DNA from: CAILZL01 sp963791615
GTDB lineage: Bacteria > Pseudomonadota > Gammaproteobacteria > Steroidobacterales > Steroidobacteraceae
Direction: 5' to 3'
DNA length: 64,000 nt
Assembly (NCBI GenBank): GCA_963791615.1
Contig: CAWBTE010000019.1
Span: 25,955 to 89,954 of the forward strand
Shown here: positions 33,007-43,041 of the stretch, in pieces
Position numbering within the stretch: position 1 is the stretch's first letter
Layout of the letters: each line of letters begins with the position of its first letter
Position numbers and translations under genes: made by a program
Notes under the pieces: model-generated
What the model was told of the DNA's origin: nothing
The model's input: only the letters and a program-made list of their open reading frames with translations
Databases searched by the model: none

Positions 33007-34867
33007 ATGTATCAATTCGCAACCTGGAAATACTGGTTGGTCATTACCGTGCTGGTGCTGGGCACGGTGTTCGCACTGCCCAATGTTTTCGGTCTGGACC
33101 CGGCGCTGCAATTGTCGCGTACCGACCGCCAGGCAATGGACGAAGCTGCTGAAACCCGCGTGCTGGGTGTGCTTGCAGCACAGGGCATTACGCCCAGCGC
33201 TGACTACCTGCAGGATGGTCGTCTGGTCATCCGCCTGCCGAACGGATGAAGCGCAGAGCAAGGCACGCGAAGCCATCCAGTCAGCTGCTGCGGGTGAATA
33301 CACGCTGGCCTTGTCACGGATTTCCAGCATGCCGGAATGGATGCGCAAGATCGGCCTGAAGCCGATGAGCCTGGGTCTGGATCTGCGCGGTGGCGTGCAC
33401 TTTGTCTATGAAGTGGATACCGCGGGCGCGGTGACCCAGGCGCTGCAAAGTCTGGAGCGCGATGTGCGCACCACGTTGCGCAATGAACGCATCGCCTATC
33501 TGAGTGTGGTAACGGAAGGCAGTGGTTTGCGGGTCGCTTTGCGTAATGCTGCCGATCTGGCCAAGGCCACCAGGGCCATTACCCCCAGCGATGGCAGCTT
33601 GCTGGTGGAAAGCCAGACCAGCGCAGAAGGCGCCAGCCTGCTGGCGCGCTACACGGAAGCGGCATTGAAAGAACGTCAGGCCACCGCAGTGGAAAAAAAC
33701 ATCCTGACGCTGCGCAATCGTGTTGATCAGCTGGGTATCTCCGAACCCACGGTCACCAAGCAGGGCGCCGACCGTATCGTCGTTGAATTGCCCGGTGTGG
33801 ACGATCCCAATGAAGCCATCCGTGTGCTGGGCGCCACGGCCACGGTAGAGTTTCGTCTGGTGGATCAGATCAATGACGCCTATGAAGCGCAACGCACACG
33901 CCGCATTCCGCTGTCGTCAAAGCTGTATCTTGAGCGCCAGTCCGGCAGTCCGGTGCTGCTCAAACGCGATGTCATTGCCTCGGGTGATGAGTTGGTCAAT
34001 GCCGTGTCCACCACGGTTGAGGGGCAGCCGGCGGTCAGCGTGACCTTGAACGCGCGCGCCGGTGAGGAAATGCTGCGCACTACCCAGCAGAATCTCGGCA
34101 AGCCGATGGCAACGGTGTACATCCAGAAAAAGCGTCTGGCCGAAGGCGAGACCTGCAAGGGCACAAGGATTGGCAATGACTGCACTGAAGAAGACGCCAT
34201 CAGCGTCGCTACCATTCAGGGCGTATTTTCTTCGCAGTTCCAGATCACCGGCTTGCAGGTGACTGAAGCGCGTGACCTCGCGTTGCTGTTGCGTTCCGGT
34301 TCGCTGGCCGCGCCGCTGGCGATGGTGGAGCAGCGCACCATCGGCCCCAGCCTCGGCGCAGAAAACATCGAGAAGGGCTGGAAGGCCATGCTGGTGGGTC
34401 TGTTGCTGACCTTTGCGTTCATGGCGGTGTACTACCGCGCCTTCGGTTGGGTTGCTAATTTAGTGCTGCTCTCCAACCTGGTGCTGACTGTGGGCTTGTT
34501 ATCCATGTTGCAGGCTTCGCTGTCGTTACCCGGCATTGCCGCCGTGGTGTTCCATCTGGGTATCGCCGTGGATGCCAACATCCTGATCTATGAACGCATT
34601 CGTGAAGAGCTGCGTAATGGGCTGTCGCCGATGGCGGCAATCAATTCAGGGTTTGAAAAAGCCTTTGCCACCATTGCCGACTCCAACGTCACCACGCTGA
34701 TTGCCGGTGTGGTGCTGTATGCCTTCGGTACTGGCACCATCAAGAGCTTCGCCATCGTCATGACGCTGGGTATTCTCACTTCGCTGTTCACCTCGGTGGT
34801 GGGCAGCCGTGCGCTGGTCCACTTCCTGTGGGGCCGCAAGCGCAAACTTGAATCGTTGTCTATCTAA
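33007..34867 (+). CDS. secD: Protein translocase subunit SecD, interrupted by a +1 frameshift
   Basis: The N-terminus MYQFATWKYWLVITVLVLGT (first membrane helix) starts at 33007 and reads to a TGA at 33247-33249. From there the next frame continues DEAQSKAREAIQSAAAG, LKPMSLGLDLRGGVHFVYEV and the C-terminal membrane part with PSLGAENIEKGW and GIAVDANILIYERIREELR. One extra G at about 33244 explains the shift. SecD with SecF uses the proton gradient to pull exported proteins. A true break would be very costly, so a sequencing error is likely. Corrected length is about 619 residues, normal for SecD. Confidence 0.88.
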
Positions 34868-34882
34868 TCGAAGGGCATACAC

Positions 34883-35815
34883 ATGGAATTTTTCCACAAG
34901 GTAACGACCTACCCCTTCATGCATACACGCCGTACCTGGTACGGCGTGTCCGCTGTCGCGATTGTTGCTTCAATCGCATTGCTGATCCTGCGCGGCTTGA
35001 ATCTGGGCATCGACTTCACCGGCGGGGTGGTGTTGCAATTCGCCTATCCGCAGGCAGCGGATATCGAGCAGGCCCGTGCCGCATTGGCGACGGCCGGTCA
35101 TGAAGCCAACGTGACCAGCTTTGGCAGCGCCAACGAAGTGATGGTGAGGCTGCTGCCGGAAGACGGTCAGGATGTGAACGCAGTCAGTCGCGAAGTGACG
35201 GCGGTGCTGCAGGGCATTGTTCCCGACGTGCAGCTGCGCAGTTCTGAAGTGGTAGGGCCACACATTGGCGAAGAACTTACCAATCAGGGTGGTCTGGCGG
35301 TGATGCTTACCTTCATCCTGGTCGGCATCTACACCTGGATCCGTTTCCAGTGGAAGATGGGCGTCAGCGCCGTGGTGGCCACGCTGCATGACCCGATCAT
35401 CATTCTGGGTTTCTTTGCGCTGACGCAGATCACCTTTGATCTGGCGGTGCTGGCGGCGATTCTGGCGGTGATTGGTTACTCATTGAATGACACGGTAGTG
35501 GTGTTCGACCGGGTGCGTGACAACTTCCTCACCATGCGCCGGGCAACCTCGGAAGAAATCATCGACGCCTCCATCAACCAGACCCTGTCGCGTACCGTGA
35601 TTACCTCCGGCGCTACCTTGCTGGTGGTGATCGTGCTGTTGCTGATGGGCGGCGAGACCCTGAAAGGATTCTCCTGGGCGTTGACCATCGGCATTCTGGT
35701 CGGTACTTATTCGTCGATCTACGTCGCCGGCGCCATGTCACTGGAGATGAAACTCAGTGCACTGGACATGATGCCGCCCAAGGAAGAGAAGGACGAAATC
35801 GACGCCTTGCCCTGA
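34883..35815 (+). CDS. secF: Protein translocase subunit SecF
   Basis: A 310-residue membrane protein with six predicted helices. The start MEFFHKVTTYPFMHTRRTWY, the periplasmic LNLGIDFTGGVVLQ, and the RND-type signatures ATLHDPIIILGFFAL and SLNDTVVVFDRVRDNF are typical. It lies 15 nt after secD and forms the SecDF complex. The acidic C-terminus (PPKEEKDEIDALP) is cytoplasmic. A hairpin with four T follows. Confidence 0.96.
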   Translation: MEFFHKVTTYPFMHTRRTWYGVSAVAIVASIALLILRGLNLGIDFTGGVVLQFAYPQAADIEQARAALATAGHEANVTSFGSANEVMVRLLPEDGQDVNAVSREVTAVLQGIVPDVQLRSSEVVGPHIGEELTNQGGLAVMLTFILVGIYTWIRFQWKMGVSAVVATLHDPIIILGFFALTQITFDLAVLAAILAVIGYSLNDTVVVFDRVRDNFLTMRRATSEEIIDASINQTLSRTVITSGATLLVVIVLLLMGGETLKGFSWALTIGILVGTYSSIYVAGAMSLEMKLSALDMMPPKEEKDEIDALP

Positions 35816-35824
35816 TGTTGCAGG

Positions 35825-35848
35825 GGCGGGTTTGTAAACCCGCCTTTT
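35825..35848 (+). terminator. Intrinsic terminator after secF
   Basis: GGCGGGTTT (35825-35833) pairs with AAACCCGCC (35836-35844) over a 2-nt loop, followed by TTTT. It resembles the dispersed GGGCGG palindromes but has a T-tail and probably ends the yajC-secDF transcript. Confidence 0.75.
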
Positions 35849-35886
35849 GCTAGCAGTCAATCACCTACTTCCCTGATTGCCCCCTC

Positions 35887-36858
35887 ATGTCAGCTGTTGC
35901 CTGGTTCATCTTCTTCTCAATCTACCTGACCCTGCTGGTCGTGGATCTCGGCGTATTCAGCCGCGACTCCAAAGTGCTGACCGTGAAGCAGGCGCTGCAA
36001 CGCACGGTCGTCTGGATTGTGGTCGCACTGGGCTTTGGCGCGGTGGTGTACTTCATGTACCAGAATCCCGCACCAGGTACGGTGGTGACGGCGACCGGGC
36101 ATGATGCTTTCATTCAATACATCACCGGCTACATCCTCGAATGGTCGCTGTCGGTGGACAATATATTCGTCATCGCGATTATTTTTTCTTACATGAACAT
36201 TCCGATGCAGTACCAGTATCGGGTGCTGTTCTGGGGAATTGTTGGCGCGATCGTGCTGCGTGGCGTGATGATTGCGGCCGGCGCGGCGTTGATTCACGCC
36301 TTCGACTGGACCTTCTATCTGTTCGGCGCCATCCTGATTGTCTCGGCGGCGCGCATGCTCAAGAGCGAAGACGAGGAGTTTGATCCCGGCAAGAGTGTGC
36401 TGGTGAAGCTGGCGCGCAAGGTGTATCCGATCACTGATCAGCTGGATGGCAACAAGTTCTTCACGCGCGTGAATGGCGCTTCAGCGGCCACGCCACTGTT
36501 CGTTACCCTGCTGTTTGTCGATCTGGCGGATGTGGTGTTCGCGGTGGACTCCATTCCCGCCATCTTCGCCGTCACGCAGGATCCGTTCCTGGTGTTTACC
36601 TCCAATGCTTTTGCCATCCTTGGCCTGCGCTCGCTGTATTTTGCGGTGGCCGGATTGATGGCGCTGTTCAAGTATCTGAAAATCTCGTTGGTCTTTGTAC
36701 TGGGTTTCATCGGTGTGAAGATGCTGCTGCATCATCACGTCGAGATCTCCAACCTGCTGTCGCTGGGCGTGATATTGATTTTCCTGTCCATCGGCGTGGC
36801 GGCATCGGTGTGGTCTAACAAACGTGACAAGGCTGCGAACACTTCGCCGCAAAGGTAA
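35887..36858 (+). CDS. TerC-family integral membrane protein (Alx type)
   Basis: A 323-residue membrane protein with about eight hydrophobic segments. Conserved acidic intramembrane motifs are LEWSLSVDNIFVI and FVDLADVVFAVDSIPAIFAV, typical of TerC/Alx, which export metal ions such as Mn2+ at high pH or metal excess. Its stop overlaps the next gene's start (TAATG). The tandem TerC arrangement suggests a shared metal-handling job. No regulatory RNA switch is recognised in the short leader. Confidence 0.87.
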   Translation: MSAVAWFIFFSIYLTLLVVDLGVFSRDSKVLTVKQALQRTVVWIVVALGFGAVVYFMYQNPAPGTVVTATGHDAFIQYITGYILEWSLSVDNIFVIAIIFSYMNIPMQYQYRVLFWGIVGAIVLRGVMIAAGAALIHAFDWTFYLFGAILIVSAARMLKSEDEEFDPGKSVLVKLARKVYPITDQLDGNKFFTRVNGASAATPLFVTLLFVDLADVVFAVDSIPAIFAVTQDPFLVFTSNAFAILGLRSLYFAVAGLMALFKYLKISLVFVLGFIGVKMLLHHHVEISNLLSLGVILIFLSIGVAASVWSNKRDKAANTSPQR

Positions 36859-37667
36859 TGGCAATGCTGGAACTACTATCTAGTCCTGAAGTGTGGCTGG
36901 CGTTTGGTACGCTGACCGTTCTTGAAATCGTACTGGGTATCGACAACATTATTTTCCTGTCGATTCTGGTTGGTAGACTGCCGGTCGCACAGCGGCCGCG
37001 TGCGCGTACCATTGGTCTGGCGCTGGCCATGCTGATGCGTATTGCCCTGCTGCTGTCCATTACCTGGGTGATGGGTCTGAGTGAACCGCTGTTCTCGGTA
37101 CTGGGCAAGGCGATATCTGGCCGCGACCTGGTGCTGTTCGGTGGCGGTCTGTTCCTGATTGCCAAGAGCACCATGGAAATTCACGGCAGTCTGGAAGGCG
37201 AAGCACATGGTCAAGATGCCTCCGCTGGCAAGGCCGGCGCGAACTTCCTGAGCATCATCGTGCAGATTGCCATTATCGATATCGTGTTCTCGCTGGATTC
37301 GGTGATTACCGCTGTCGGCATGGCCGATGATGTGGAAGTGATGATTGCCGCCGTGATGGCAGCAGTGGGTGTCATGATGTTCATGGCCGGTCCGATTTCG
37401 GATTTCGTCGACCGTCATCCCACGGTGAAGATGCTGGCCCTGTCCTTCCTGATCCTGATCGGCACGGCGCTGGTGGGTGAAGGCCTTGGCTTCCATATTC
37501 CCAAGGGCTACATCTACTTCGCGATGGCGTTCTCGGTGATCGTCGAGATGCTCAACATCCGCATACGCAAGAAAGTCGAGCCAGTGCATCTGCGCAAGGA
37601 AATGGAAGATGAGTGTATGCGAATCCGCCGCCCCTGCAGGGATGATGTCAATCGTTTATCGACATGA
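36858..37667 (+). CDS. TerC-family membrane protein (YgdQ/YoaE membrane type)
   Basis: A 269-residue membrane protein with seven or so hydrophobic segments and TerC motifs LEIVLGIDNIIFLSILVGRL and IIDIVFSLDSVITAVGMAD. It is of a different subgroup from the upstream TerC protein. The start overlaps the upstream stop (TAATG); a second ATG at 36864 is possible. Its C-terminal 20 codons overlap the start of a GNAT gene, which suggests coupled translation. Predicted role is metal ion transport. Confidence 0.85.
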   Translation: MAMLELLSSPEVWLAFGTLTVLEIVLGIDNIIFLSILVGRLPVAQRPRARTIGLALAMLMRIALLLSITWVMGLSEPLFSVLGKAISGRDLVLFGGGLFLIAKSTMEIHGSLEGEAHGQDASAGKAGANFLSIIVQIAIIDIVFSLDSVITAVGMADDVEVMIAAVMAAVGVMMFMAGPISDFVDRHPTVKMLALSFLILIGTALVGEGLGFHIPKGYIYFAMAFSVIVEMLNIRIRKKVEPVHLRKEMEDECMRIRRPCRDDVNRLST

Positions 37668-38058
37668 TCGCGCCATCAGCGTTGAGCAGTTCATTGACCT
37701 GCTCAAGCGTTCTACACTGGGTCAGCGTCGTCCCATCGACGACGCGGCCTGCATCGCCGACATGCTCAAACATGCCAATTTGCTCTGCACGGCGTGGCAG
37801 GATGAGCAGCTGGTGGGAGTGGCGCGCTCTGTCACCGATTTTTCCTACTGTTGTTACCTGTCTGATCTGGCCGTGGATGAGGCCTGGCAGAAGCAGGGCA
37901 TTGGTCGGGAGCTGATCCATCAGACGCAACTTCGTCTCGGGCCGCAGTGCAAGATCATCCTGCTCGCTGCTCCCGCCGCCCAAGAGTACTACCCGAAGAT
38001 GGGTTTTATTGCGCACCACTCTGCGTGGTTGTTGCCGAGTGATGCGCAGCTGAAGTGA
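37609..38058 (+). CDS. GNAT-family N-acetyltransferase
   Basis: A small acetyltransferase with SDLAVDEAWQKQGIGREL (acetyl-CoA loop Q-X-X-G-I-G) and a C-terminal EYYPKMGF. The domain proper begins at MSIVYRHDRAISVEQFIDLL, so the true start may be the ATG at 37642 or 37645. The ATG at 37609 has a better ribosome site (GGAAATGGAAG) but overlaps the TerC gene by 59 nt. The substrate is unknown. It is intact, unlike the GNAT gene near 13.8 kb. Confidence 0.82.
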   Translation: MSVCESAAPAGMMSIVYRHDRAISVEQFIDLLKRSTLGQRRPIDDAACIADMLKHANLLCTAWQDEQLVGVARSVTDFSYCCYLSDLAVDEAWQKQGIGRELIHQTQLRLGPQCKIILLAAPAAQEYYPKMGFIAHHSAWLLPSDAQLK

Positions 38059-38103
38059 TTGACTCTGTTGTTCATGCTAGCGCCCGCGCGGTGAGCTCCC
38101 TGC

Positions 38104-39783
38104 CTACATCCGCAACGCCTCATCCAGCTTGCTGCAAACCTTCAATCGCGTATCACTCAGTACGTCCATTTCTTCCAGTGTCCGCGCCACGGCGGGTTGC
38201 AGTTCGCAAATCACGACTTGCGTCTGATCGCGCTCGCAGCGCCTGAGCAGGTCCTTGATGGCGCTGATGCCGGTGACGTCGATCAGGGGCACGCGATCCA
38301 TGTTGAGGATGAACAGACGCGGCGGACTGCCGATGCGATCCAGCACTTCGCTCAGGCGACTGGCGACGCCGAAGAAGAACGGACCGCGCAACGACAGCAG
38401 TTGTATATCCTTGGGCAGATCGCGGCGTGGATCAGCGGGGCTGTCGGTACGGTTAAAATCGTCCTGATCCTTTTCAATGAGTGATTGATGTGTCTGGATA
38501 GCGGCGGCTTCAGCCATGCGATGCATGAACAGGATCGACGCCAGCACCACGCCGACTTCGATGGCGACGGTGAGATCCACCAGAATGGTCAGGAAGAAAG
38601 TCAGTAGTAACACCACGCGATCGCCCAGTGGTGCGCGCAGCAGATGCCGGAAGCGTTCCTGTTCACTCATGTTCCAGGCGACCATGAACAGCACGGCCGC
38701 CAGACTGGCCAGCGGCACATAGGCAATCAGCCTGCTCAACAGCAACATGAAGATCAGCAGAAACACCGCATGCAGCATGCCGGCCACCGGCGAGAAGGCG
38801 CCGGCGCGGATGTTGGTGGCGGTGCGGGCAATCGCGCCAGTCGCGGGTAGTCCACCGAACAATGCCGAGCCGAGATTGGCCACGCCCTGCGCCACCAGTT
38901 CGCAATTGGAGCGGTGCCGACGTCCAGTCATGCCATCCGCTACCATCGCGCACAGCAGCGATTCAACACCGGCGAGGAACGCAATAGTGAAGGCACTGGG
39001 AAATAACAGCTGGATCTGCGACCACGAGGCATCAGGCAGGCTGGGGACGGGGATGCTGGCGCTGATTTCGCCAAAGCGACTGCCTATGGTGGGAATGTTG
39101 AGTTTGAACAGCCATACCGCCACCGCGCCGATGATCACCGCATACAGAAACCCCGGCTGCCGGGGCGCGAACTTTCGCAACACCAGGATCAGCGCCAGCG
39201 CGCCCGCAGAAACGGTGAGTACCCGTGGGTCAAGGGTGCTGAGGCTGTGCCAGTAGGCTGACCATTGATCAACAAATTCAGCGGGCACCTTGGCCATGTC
39301 CAGACCCAGAAATTCCTTTATCTGGCTGGAAAATATGATCACGGCGATGCCGGAGGTGAAGCCGGTGACCACCGGTTCCGGGATGTACTTGATCCAGGTG
39401 CCGAGTTGCATGAGGCCCGCGATGACCAGCAGCACGCCGGCCATAAGCGTGGCGATCAGCAAGCCGTCGTAACCAAACTGGTCGATGACGTTGTACACCA
39501 CCACCACAAATGCGCCGGTGGGGCCGCCAATTGAAAAGCGGCTGCCGCCCAGTGCCGAGATCAGGAAACCGGCAATGATGGCGGTGAGCAAACCTTTGTC
39601 GGGCGTGGTGCCGCTGGCGATGGCCAGCGCCATGGCCAGTGGTAAGGCCACAATAGCCACAGTAAGACCGGCAATCAGGTCTTTCTGGAAATCCCCTCGT
39701 CCGTAACCCTGACTCAGGACGGTGTAGAGCTTGGGGACGAACAGGTGCCAGGTACTGGGCCGGGGCGAACGGGGTGATGCCAT
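38104..39783 (-). CDS. SulP-family anion permease with C-terminal STAS domain
   Basis: A 559-residue protein. The membrane part has the SulP features DLIAGLTVAIVALPLAMALA, GGSRFSIGGPTGAFVVVV and EPVVTGFTSGIAVIIFSSQI. After about residue 440 a STAS domain follows (LFILNMDRVPLIDVTGISAI). SulP proteins move sulfate, bicarbonate or dicarboxylates. No sulfur-assimilation genes or carbonic anhydrase are adjacent, so the anion is undetermined. The gene is divergent from accA. Confidence 0.9.
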   Translation of the reverse strand: MASPRSPRPSTWHLFVPKLYTVLSQGYGRGDFQKDLIAGLTVAIVALPLAMALAIASGTTPDKGLLTAIIAGFLISALGGSRFSIGGPTGAFVVVVYNVIDQFGYDGLLIATLMAGVLLVIAGLMQLGTWIKYIPEPVVTGFTSGIAVIIFSSQIKEFLGLDMAKVPAEFVDQWSAYWHSLSTLDPRVLTVSAGALALILVLRKFAPRQPGFLYAVIIGAVAVWLFKLNIPTIGSRFGEISASIPVPSLPDASWSQIQLLFPSAFTIAFLAGVESLLCAMVADGMTGRRHRSNCELVAQGVANLGSALFGGLPATGAIARTATNIRAGAFSPVAGMLHAVFLLIFMLLLSRLIAYVPLASLAAVLFMVAWNMSEQERFRHLLRAPLGDRVVLLLTFFLTILVDLTVAIEVGVVLASILFMHRMAEAAAIQTHQSLIEKDQDDFNRTDSPADPRRDLPKDIQLLSLRGPFFFGVASRLSEVLDRIGSPPRLFILNMDRVPLIDVTGISAIKDLLRRCERDQTQVVICELQPAVARTLEEMDVLSDTRLKVCSKLDEALRM

Positions 39784-39945
39784 GGTGGATATTGGGAAAA
39801 TACTGCCAAAGTATCGGGCGCCAGTATGGCATTGCGAGCAAGGTATCAGGCAGGGTTTTCATCGGCTTTTACCGCCGATTCGGGCTGGCCTCGGCTGGCA
39901 ATCTCCGTTATTGTCGCGCCTCCCGAGTACACGCGTTGAGTCGCT

Positions 39946-40905
39946 ATGGCCATGAGTTTTCTGGACTTCGAGCAGCCGATTGCGGAGCTGGAAGCCAAAA
40001 TTGATGAACTGAAGTTTGTCACCAACGATGCCGAGATCAGTCTGGCGGAAGAGATCTCCCGTCTGCGCGCCAAGAGCCGTACCCTGACCACCAGCATCTT
40101 TGCCAACCTGTCGCCCTGGCAGATCACGCAGCTGGCGCGGCATCCACAGCGGCCCTACACGCTGGACTACATCGGCATGATGTTCACCGAGTTCAACGAA
40201 CTGCATGGTGACCGCATGTACGCCGATGACGCCGCCATTATCGGCGGCATCGCCCGCCTCGATGGACGTCCGGTCATGGTGATTGGTCAGCAGAAGGGGC
40301 GCGATACCAAGGAACGCGTGCGTCGCAACTATGGCATGCCCAAGCCGGAAGGCTATCGCAAGGCGCAGCGCCTGATGCACATGGCGGAACGCTTCCAGAT
40401 GCCCATCATTACGTTTATTGATACACCTGGCGCCTACCCCGGTGTGGGTTCGGAAGAACGCGGTCAGAGCGAAGCCATCGCACGCAGTCTGTTCATCATG
40501 GCGGAGTTGAAGACGCCGACCATTGGCATCGTCATTGGCGAAGGCGGCTCCGGCGGCGCCCTGGCCATTGGTGTGTGTGATCACCTCATCATGCTGCAAT
40601 ACAGCGTGTACTCGGTGATCTCGCCGGAAGGCTGTGCCTCCATCCTGTGGAAGAGCGCCGACAAGAAAGAACTGGCGGCCGAAGCCATGGGCATGACGGC
40701 GGGCCGGTTGCAGGAACTGAAACTGGTCGATGAAGTATTGAAGGAACCGCTGGGCGCGGCACATCGCGATCCACAGGGTATGGCTGATGTGCTCAAGGCT
40801 GCGATCCTGAGCAATCTCGCCCGACTCGAAGCGCAGCCTATCGAAGCGGTCGTCGCCAGACGCTATCAGCGTTTACGTGGTTACGGTGTGTTCTCCGAGA
40901 ATTGA
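39946..40905 (+). CDS. accA: Acetyl-CoA carboxylase carboxyltransferase subunit alpha
   Basis: A 319-residue protein of standard length starting MAMSFLDFEQPIAELEAKID. It has FNELHGDRMYADDAAIIGG, IDTPGAYPGVGSEERGQSEA and GEGGSGGALAIGVCD, the carboxyltransferase core that with AccD moves CO2 from biotin to acetyl-CoA for fatty-acid synthesis. A second ATG at 39952 is possible. tilS follows after 62 nt, an arrangement common in gammaproteobacteria. Confidence 0.97.
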   Translation: MAMSFLDFEQPIAELEAKIDELKFVTNDAEISLAEEISRLRAKSRTLTTSIFANLSPWQITQLARHPQRPYTLDYIGMMFTEFNELHGDRMYADDAAIIGGIARLDGRPVMVIGQQKGRDTKERVRRNYGMPKPEGYRKAQRLMHMAERFQMPIITFIDTPGAYPGVGSEERGQSEAIARSLFIMAELKTPTIGIVIGEGGSGGALAIGVCDHLIMLQYSVYSVISPEGCASILWKSADKKELAAEAMGMTAGRLQELKLVDEVLKEPLGAAHRDPQGMADVLKAAILSNLARLEAQPIEAVVARRYQRLRGYGVFSEN

Positions 40906-40967
40906 GGCTAAGTCATTAGCGGTGAGATTTCTGGTATCGCTGCGACAATCAGGCAAACTTCGCGGCT

Positions 40968-42359
40968 ATGTCAGAGTTCTCCATCACCTCATTTCTGCCC
41001 GCTCTGGCGGCCATCCAGCCTGAAAGCGCCGCAACCGGTTTCTGCATCGCGCTGAGCGGCGGCTCGGATTCCATGGTGTTGCTGCACGTGATGGCGGAAG
41101 TGCGCATGCACAATCCGCAAGTGCAGTTGCGTGCCCTGCATGTCAATCACCAGTTGCAGAACCAGTCTGCGCAGTGGGCGGAGCATTGTCAGCGCTCAGC
41201 ACAGGAACTCGGCATTGATTGCCAAGTGTTGCGGGTGAATGTGGCAGATATTGGTGAGCTGGGTGTGGAAGCGGCGGCTCGTGCGGTTCGTTATGCCGCA
41301 TTCAAGACGGCGCTGCAGCCGGGCGAAGTGCTGCTTACCGCGCATCATGCCGATGATCAGCTGGAAACCATTCTGCTGGCGCTGATGCGCGGTTCGGGTG
41401 TGGATGGTCTGGCGGCCATGCCGGCCTGTATTCGCTTTGGTCAGGGTTGGCATGCGCGACCGCTGCTGGGCTTCACGCATGAAGCCCTGCACGACTGGGC
41501 ACAGGCGCGCCAGCTGCATTACATTTCTGATCCCAGTAACGACGATACCCATTTTGACCGCAACTTTCTGCGTCAGGGTGTGGTGCCCATGCTCAAGAGT
41601 CGCTGGCCCGCGATTGCCCGTACCGCCTCACGCAGCGCCAGTCATCTGGCCGAAGCACAAAGCCTGCTCGATGACTGGACCGAAAACGACTATGTGCTGG
41701 CCACCGTGGATGATGCGTTGAGTGTTGATGCGCTACGCGAGTTGCCGCCTGCGCGACGGCATGCCTTGTTGCGTTTCTGGTTGCAACAGCATGAGGTACT
41801 GATGCCTTCCACGCGCGTGCTGCATTCACTGGAGCATGACATGCTGCAATCCGCGCATGATCGGGTGCCCTATGTGCACTGGCAGGGCGCGGCCGTACAT
41901 CGTCATCGCGACTTGCTGTATGTGGAGCAGCCGCTCAGCGAGTGGGATGCCAGCGAAAGGCTCGACTGGCGCTGGCAACAGGAATTACGCCTGCCCAGCG
42001 AGCTGGGTGAACTGAGCCTGATCAGCAGCGAGTCAACTCGGCATCTGACATCGCTGGTCGATCGCACCATGCCCCGCATTGCCCGCGACAAATTGCCGGA
42101 TGTACTCACCGTAGCGTTTCGCGATGGCGGTGAACGCATTCGCTTGCCGGGCGAAAAGCATCGCCGCGCGCTGAAGAAGCTGCTACAGGAGTCTGCCGTA
42201 CTGCCCTGGTGGCGTGAACGGTTGCCGCTGATTTATGCCGGTGACAAACTGGTGGCGGTAGCGGATTTATGGATCAGTCATGAGTTTTCCGCGAACGCCA
42301 GTGACACTGCTGTGCAGCTGGTCTGGGAGCGTCCGCAGAACATGACCGCGCGCGCCTGA
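40968..42359 (+). CDS. tilS: tRNA(Ile)-lysidine synthase
   Basis: A 463-residue ATP-pyrophosphatase with the PP-loop ALSGGSDSMVLLH near residue 30, AHHADDQLETILLALMRGSG and RPLLGFTHEALHDWA. These are followed by the TilS substrate-binding and C-terminal domains (RDGGERIRLPGEKHRRALKK). It forms lysidine at C34 of tRNA-Ile(CAU), an essential modification. The start ATG at 40968 is the first in frame. Confidence 0.95.
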   Translation: MSEFSITSFLPALAAIQPESAATGFCIALSGGSDSMVLLHVMAEVRMHNPQVQLRALHVNHQLQNQSAQWAEHCQRSAQELGIDCQVLRVNVADIGELGVEAAARAVRYAAFKTALQPGEVLLTAHHADDQLETILLALMRGSGVDGLAAMPACIRFGQGWHARPLLGFTHEALHDWAQARQLHYISDPSNDDTHFDRNFLRQGVVPMLKSRWPAIARTASRSASHLAEAQSLLDDWTENDYVLATVDDALSVDALRELPPARRHALLRFWLQQHEVLMPSTRVLHSLEHDMLQSAHDRVPYVHWQGAAVHRHRDLLYVEQPLSEWDASERLDWRWQQELRLPSELGELSLISSESTRHLTSLVDRTMPRIARDKLPDVLTVAFRDGGERIRLPGEKHRRALKKLLQESAVLPWWRERLPLIYAGDKLVAVADLWISHEFSANASDTAVQLVWERPQNMTARA

Positions 42360-42390
42360 GAATCAGGTTGGCTGTTAGCGTGAATATCAG

Positions 42391-43023
42391 CTACGGCTTG
42401 GCCTTGTGCCGCTGTTCCAGCTCACGCACCACATGAGTCAGTGACAGGTCACGGCTCTTGAGCAACAGCGCCAGGTGATACAGCAGGTCGGCTGATTCGG
42501 AAATCAGTCGATCATCTTCCTGGGTAACCGCGGCCAGTGCGACTTCCACGCCTTCCTCGCCTACCTTTTGCGCCATGCGGGTCTTTCCCTCTGACCAGAT
42601 GCGCGCGGTATAGCTGCCTTCGGGTTTGTCACTGATACGCTGGGCCAGCACCGCTTCGAGCTTGCCGAGGAATGACAGCTGTTCGGCTGTGGTCAGTGGC
42701 TCATCGCCAAAGCAGGTAATGGTGCCGGTGTGGCAGGTGGGGCCAACCGGATTGGCGGTGATCAGCAGGGTGTCGTTATCACAATCGACATGCACATCCA
42801 CCAGTTGCAGCACATGACCCGAAGTTTCACCCTTGGTCCACAGCCGTTGCTTGCTGCGACTGAAGAAGGTGACCTGCTGGCTGCTGAGGGTTTTGTCCAG
42901 CGCTGCCTGATTCAGGTAGCCCAGCATCAGCACCCGACCGGTGTGATAGTCCTGCACGATGGCGGGCAGCAGGCCAGAGGCATCCTTGTTCCAGTCGAGC
43001 AGATTCAGTGCGTTGTTGTTCAT
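42391..43023 (-). CDS. hisIE: Bifunctional phosphoribosyl-AMP cyclohydrolase / phosphoribosyl-ATP pyrophosphatase
   Basis: A 210-residue fusion. The HisI half (about residues 1-120) has LMLGYLNQAAL, SRSKQRLWTKGETSGH and the zinc residues in VDCDNDTLL and CHTG. The HisE half (about 125-210) has SYTARIWSEGKTRMAQKVGE and EGVEVALAA. It carries out steps 2 and 3 of histidine synthesis. It is the last gene of the his operon, 18 nt after hisF. Confidence 0.95.
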   Translation of the reverse strand: MNNNALNLLDWNKDASGLLPAIVQDYHTGRVLMLGYLNQAALDKTLSSQQVTFFSRSKQRLWTKGETSGHVLQLVDVHVDCDNDTLLITANPVGPTCHTGTITCFGDEPLTTAEQLSFLGKLEAVLAQRISDKPEGSYTARIWSEGKTRMAQKVGEEGVEVALAAVTQEDDRLISESADLLYHLALLLKSRDLSLTHVVRELEQRHKAKP

Positions 43024-43041
43024 GATGAGGTGTCTGCAAGT

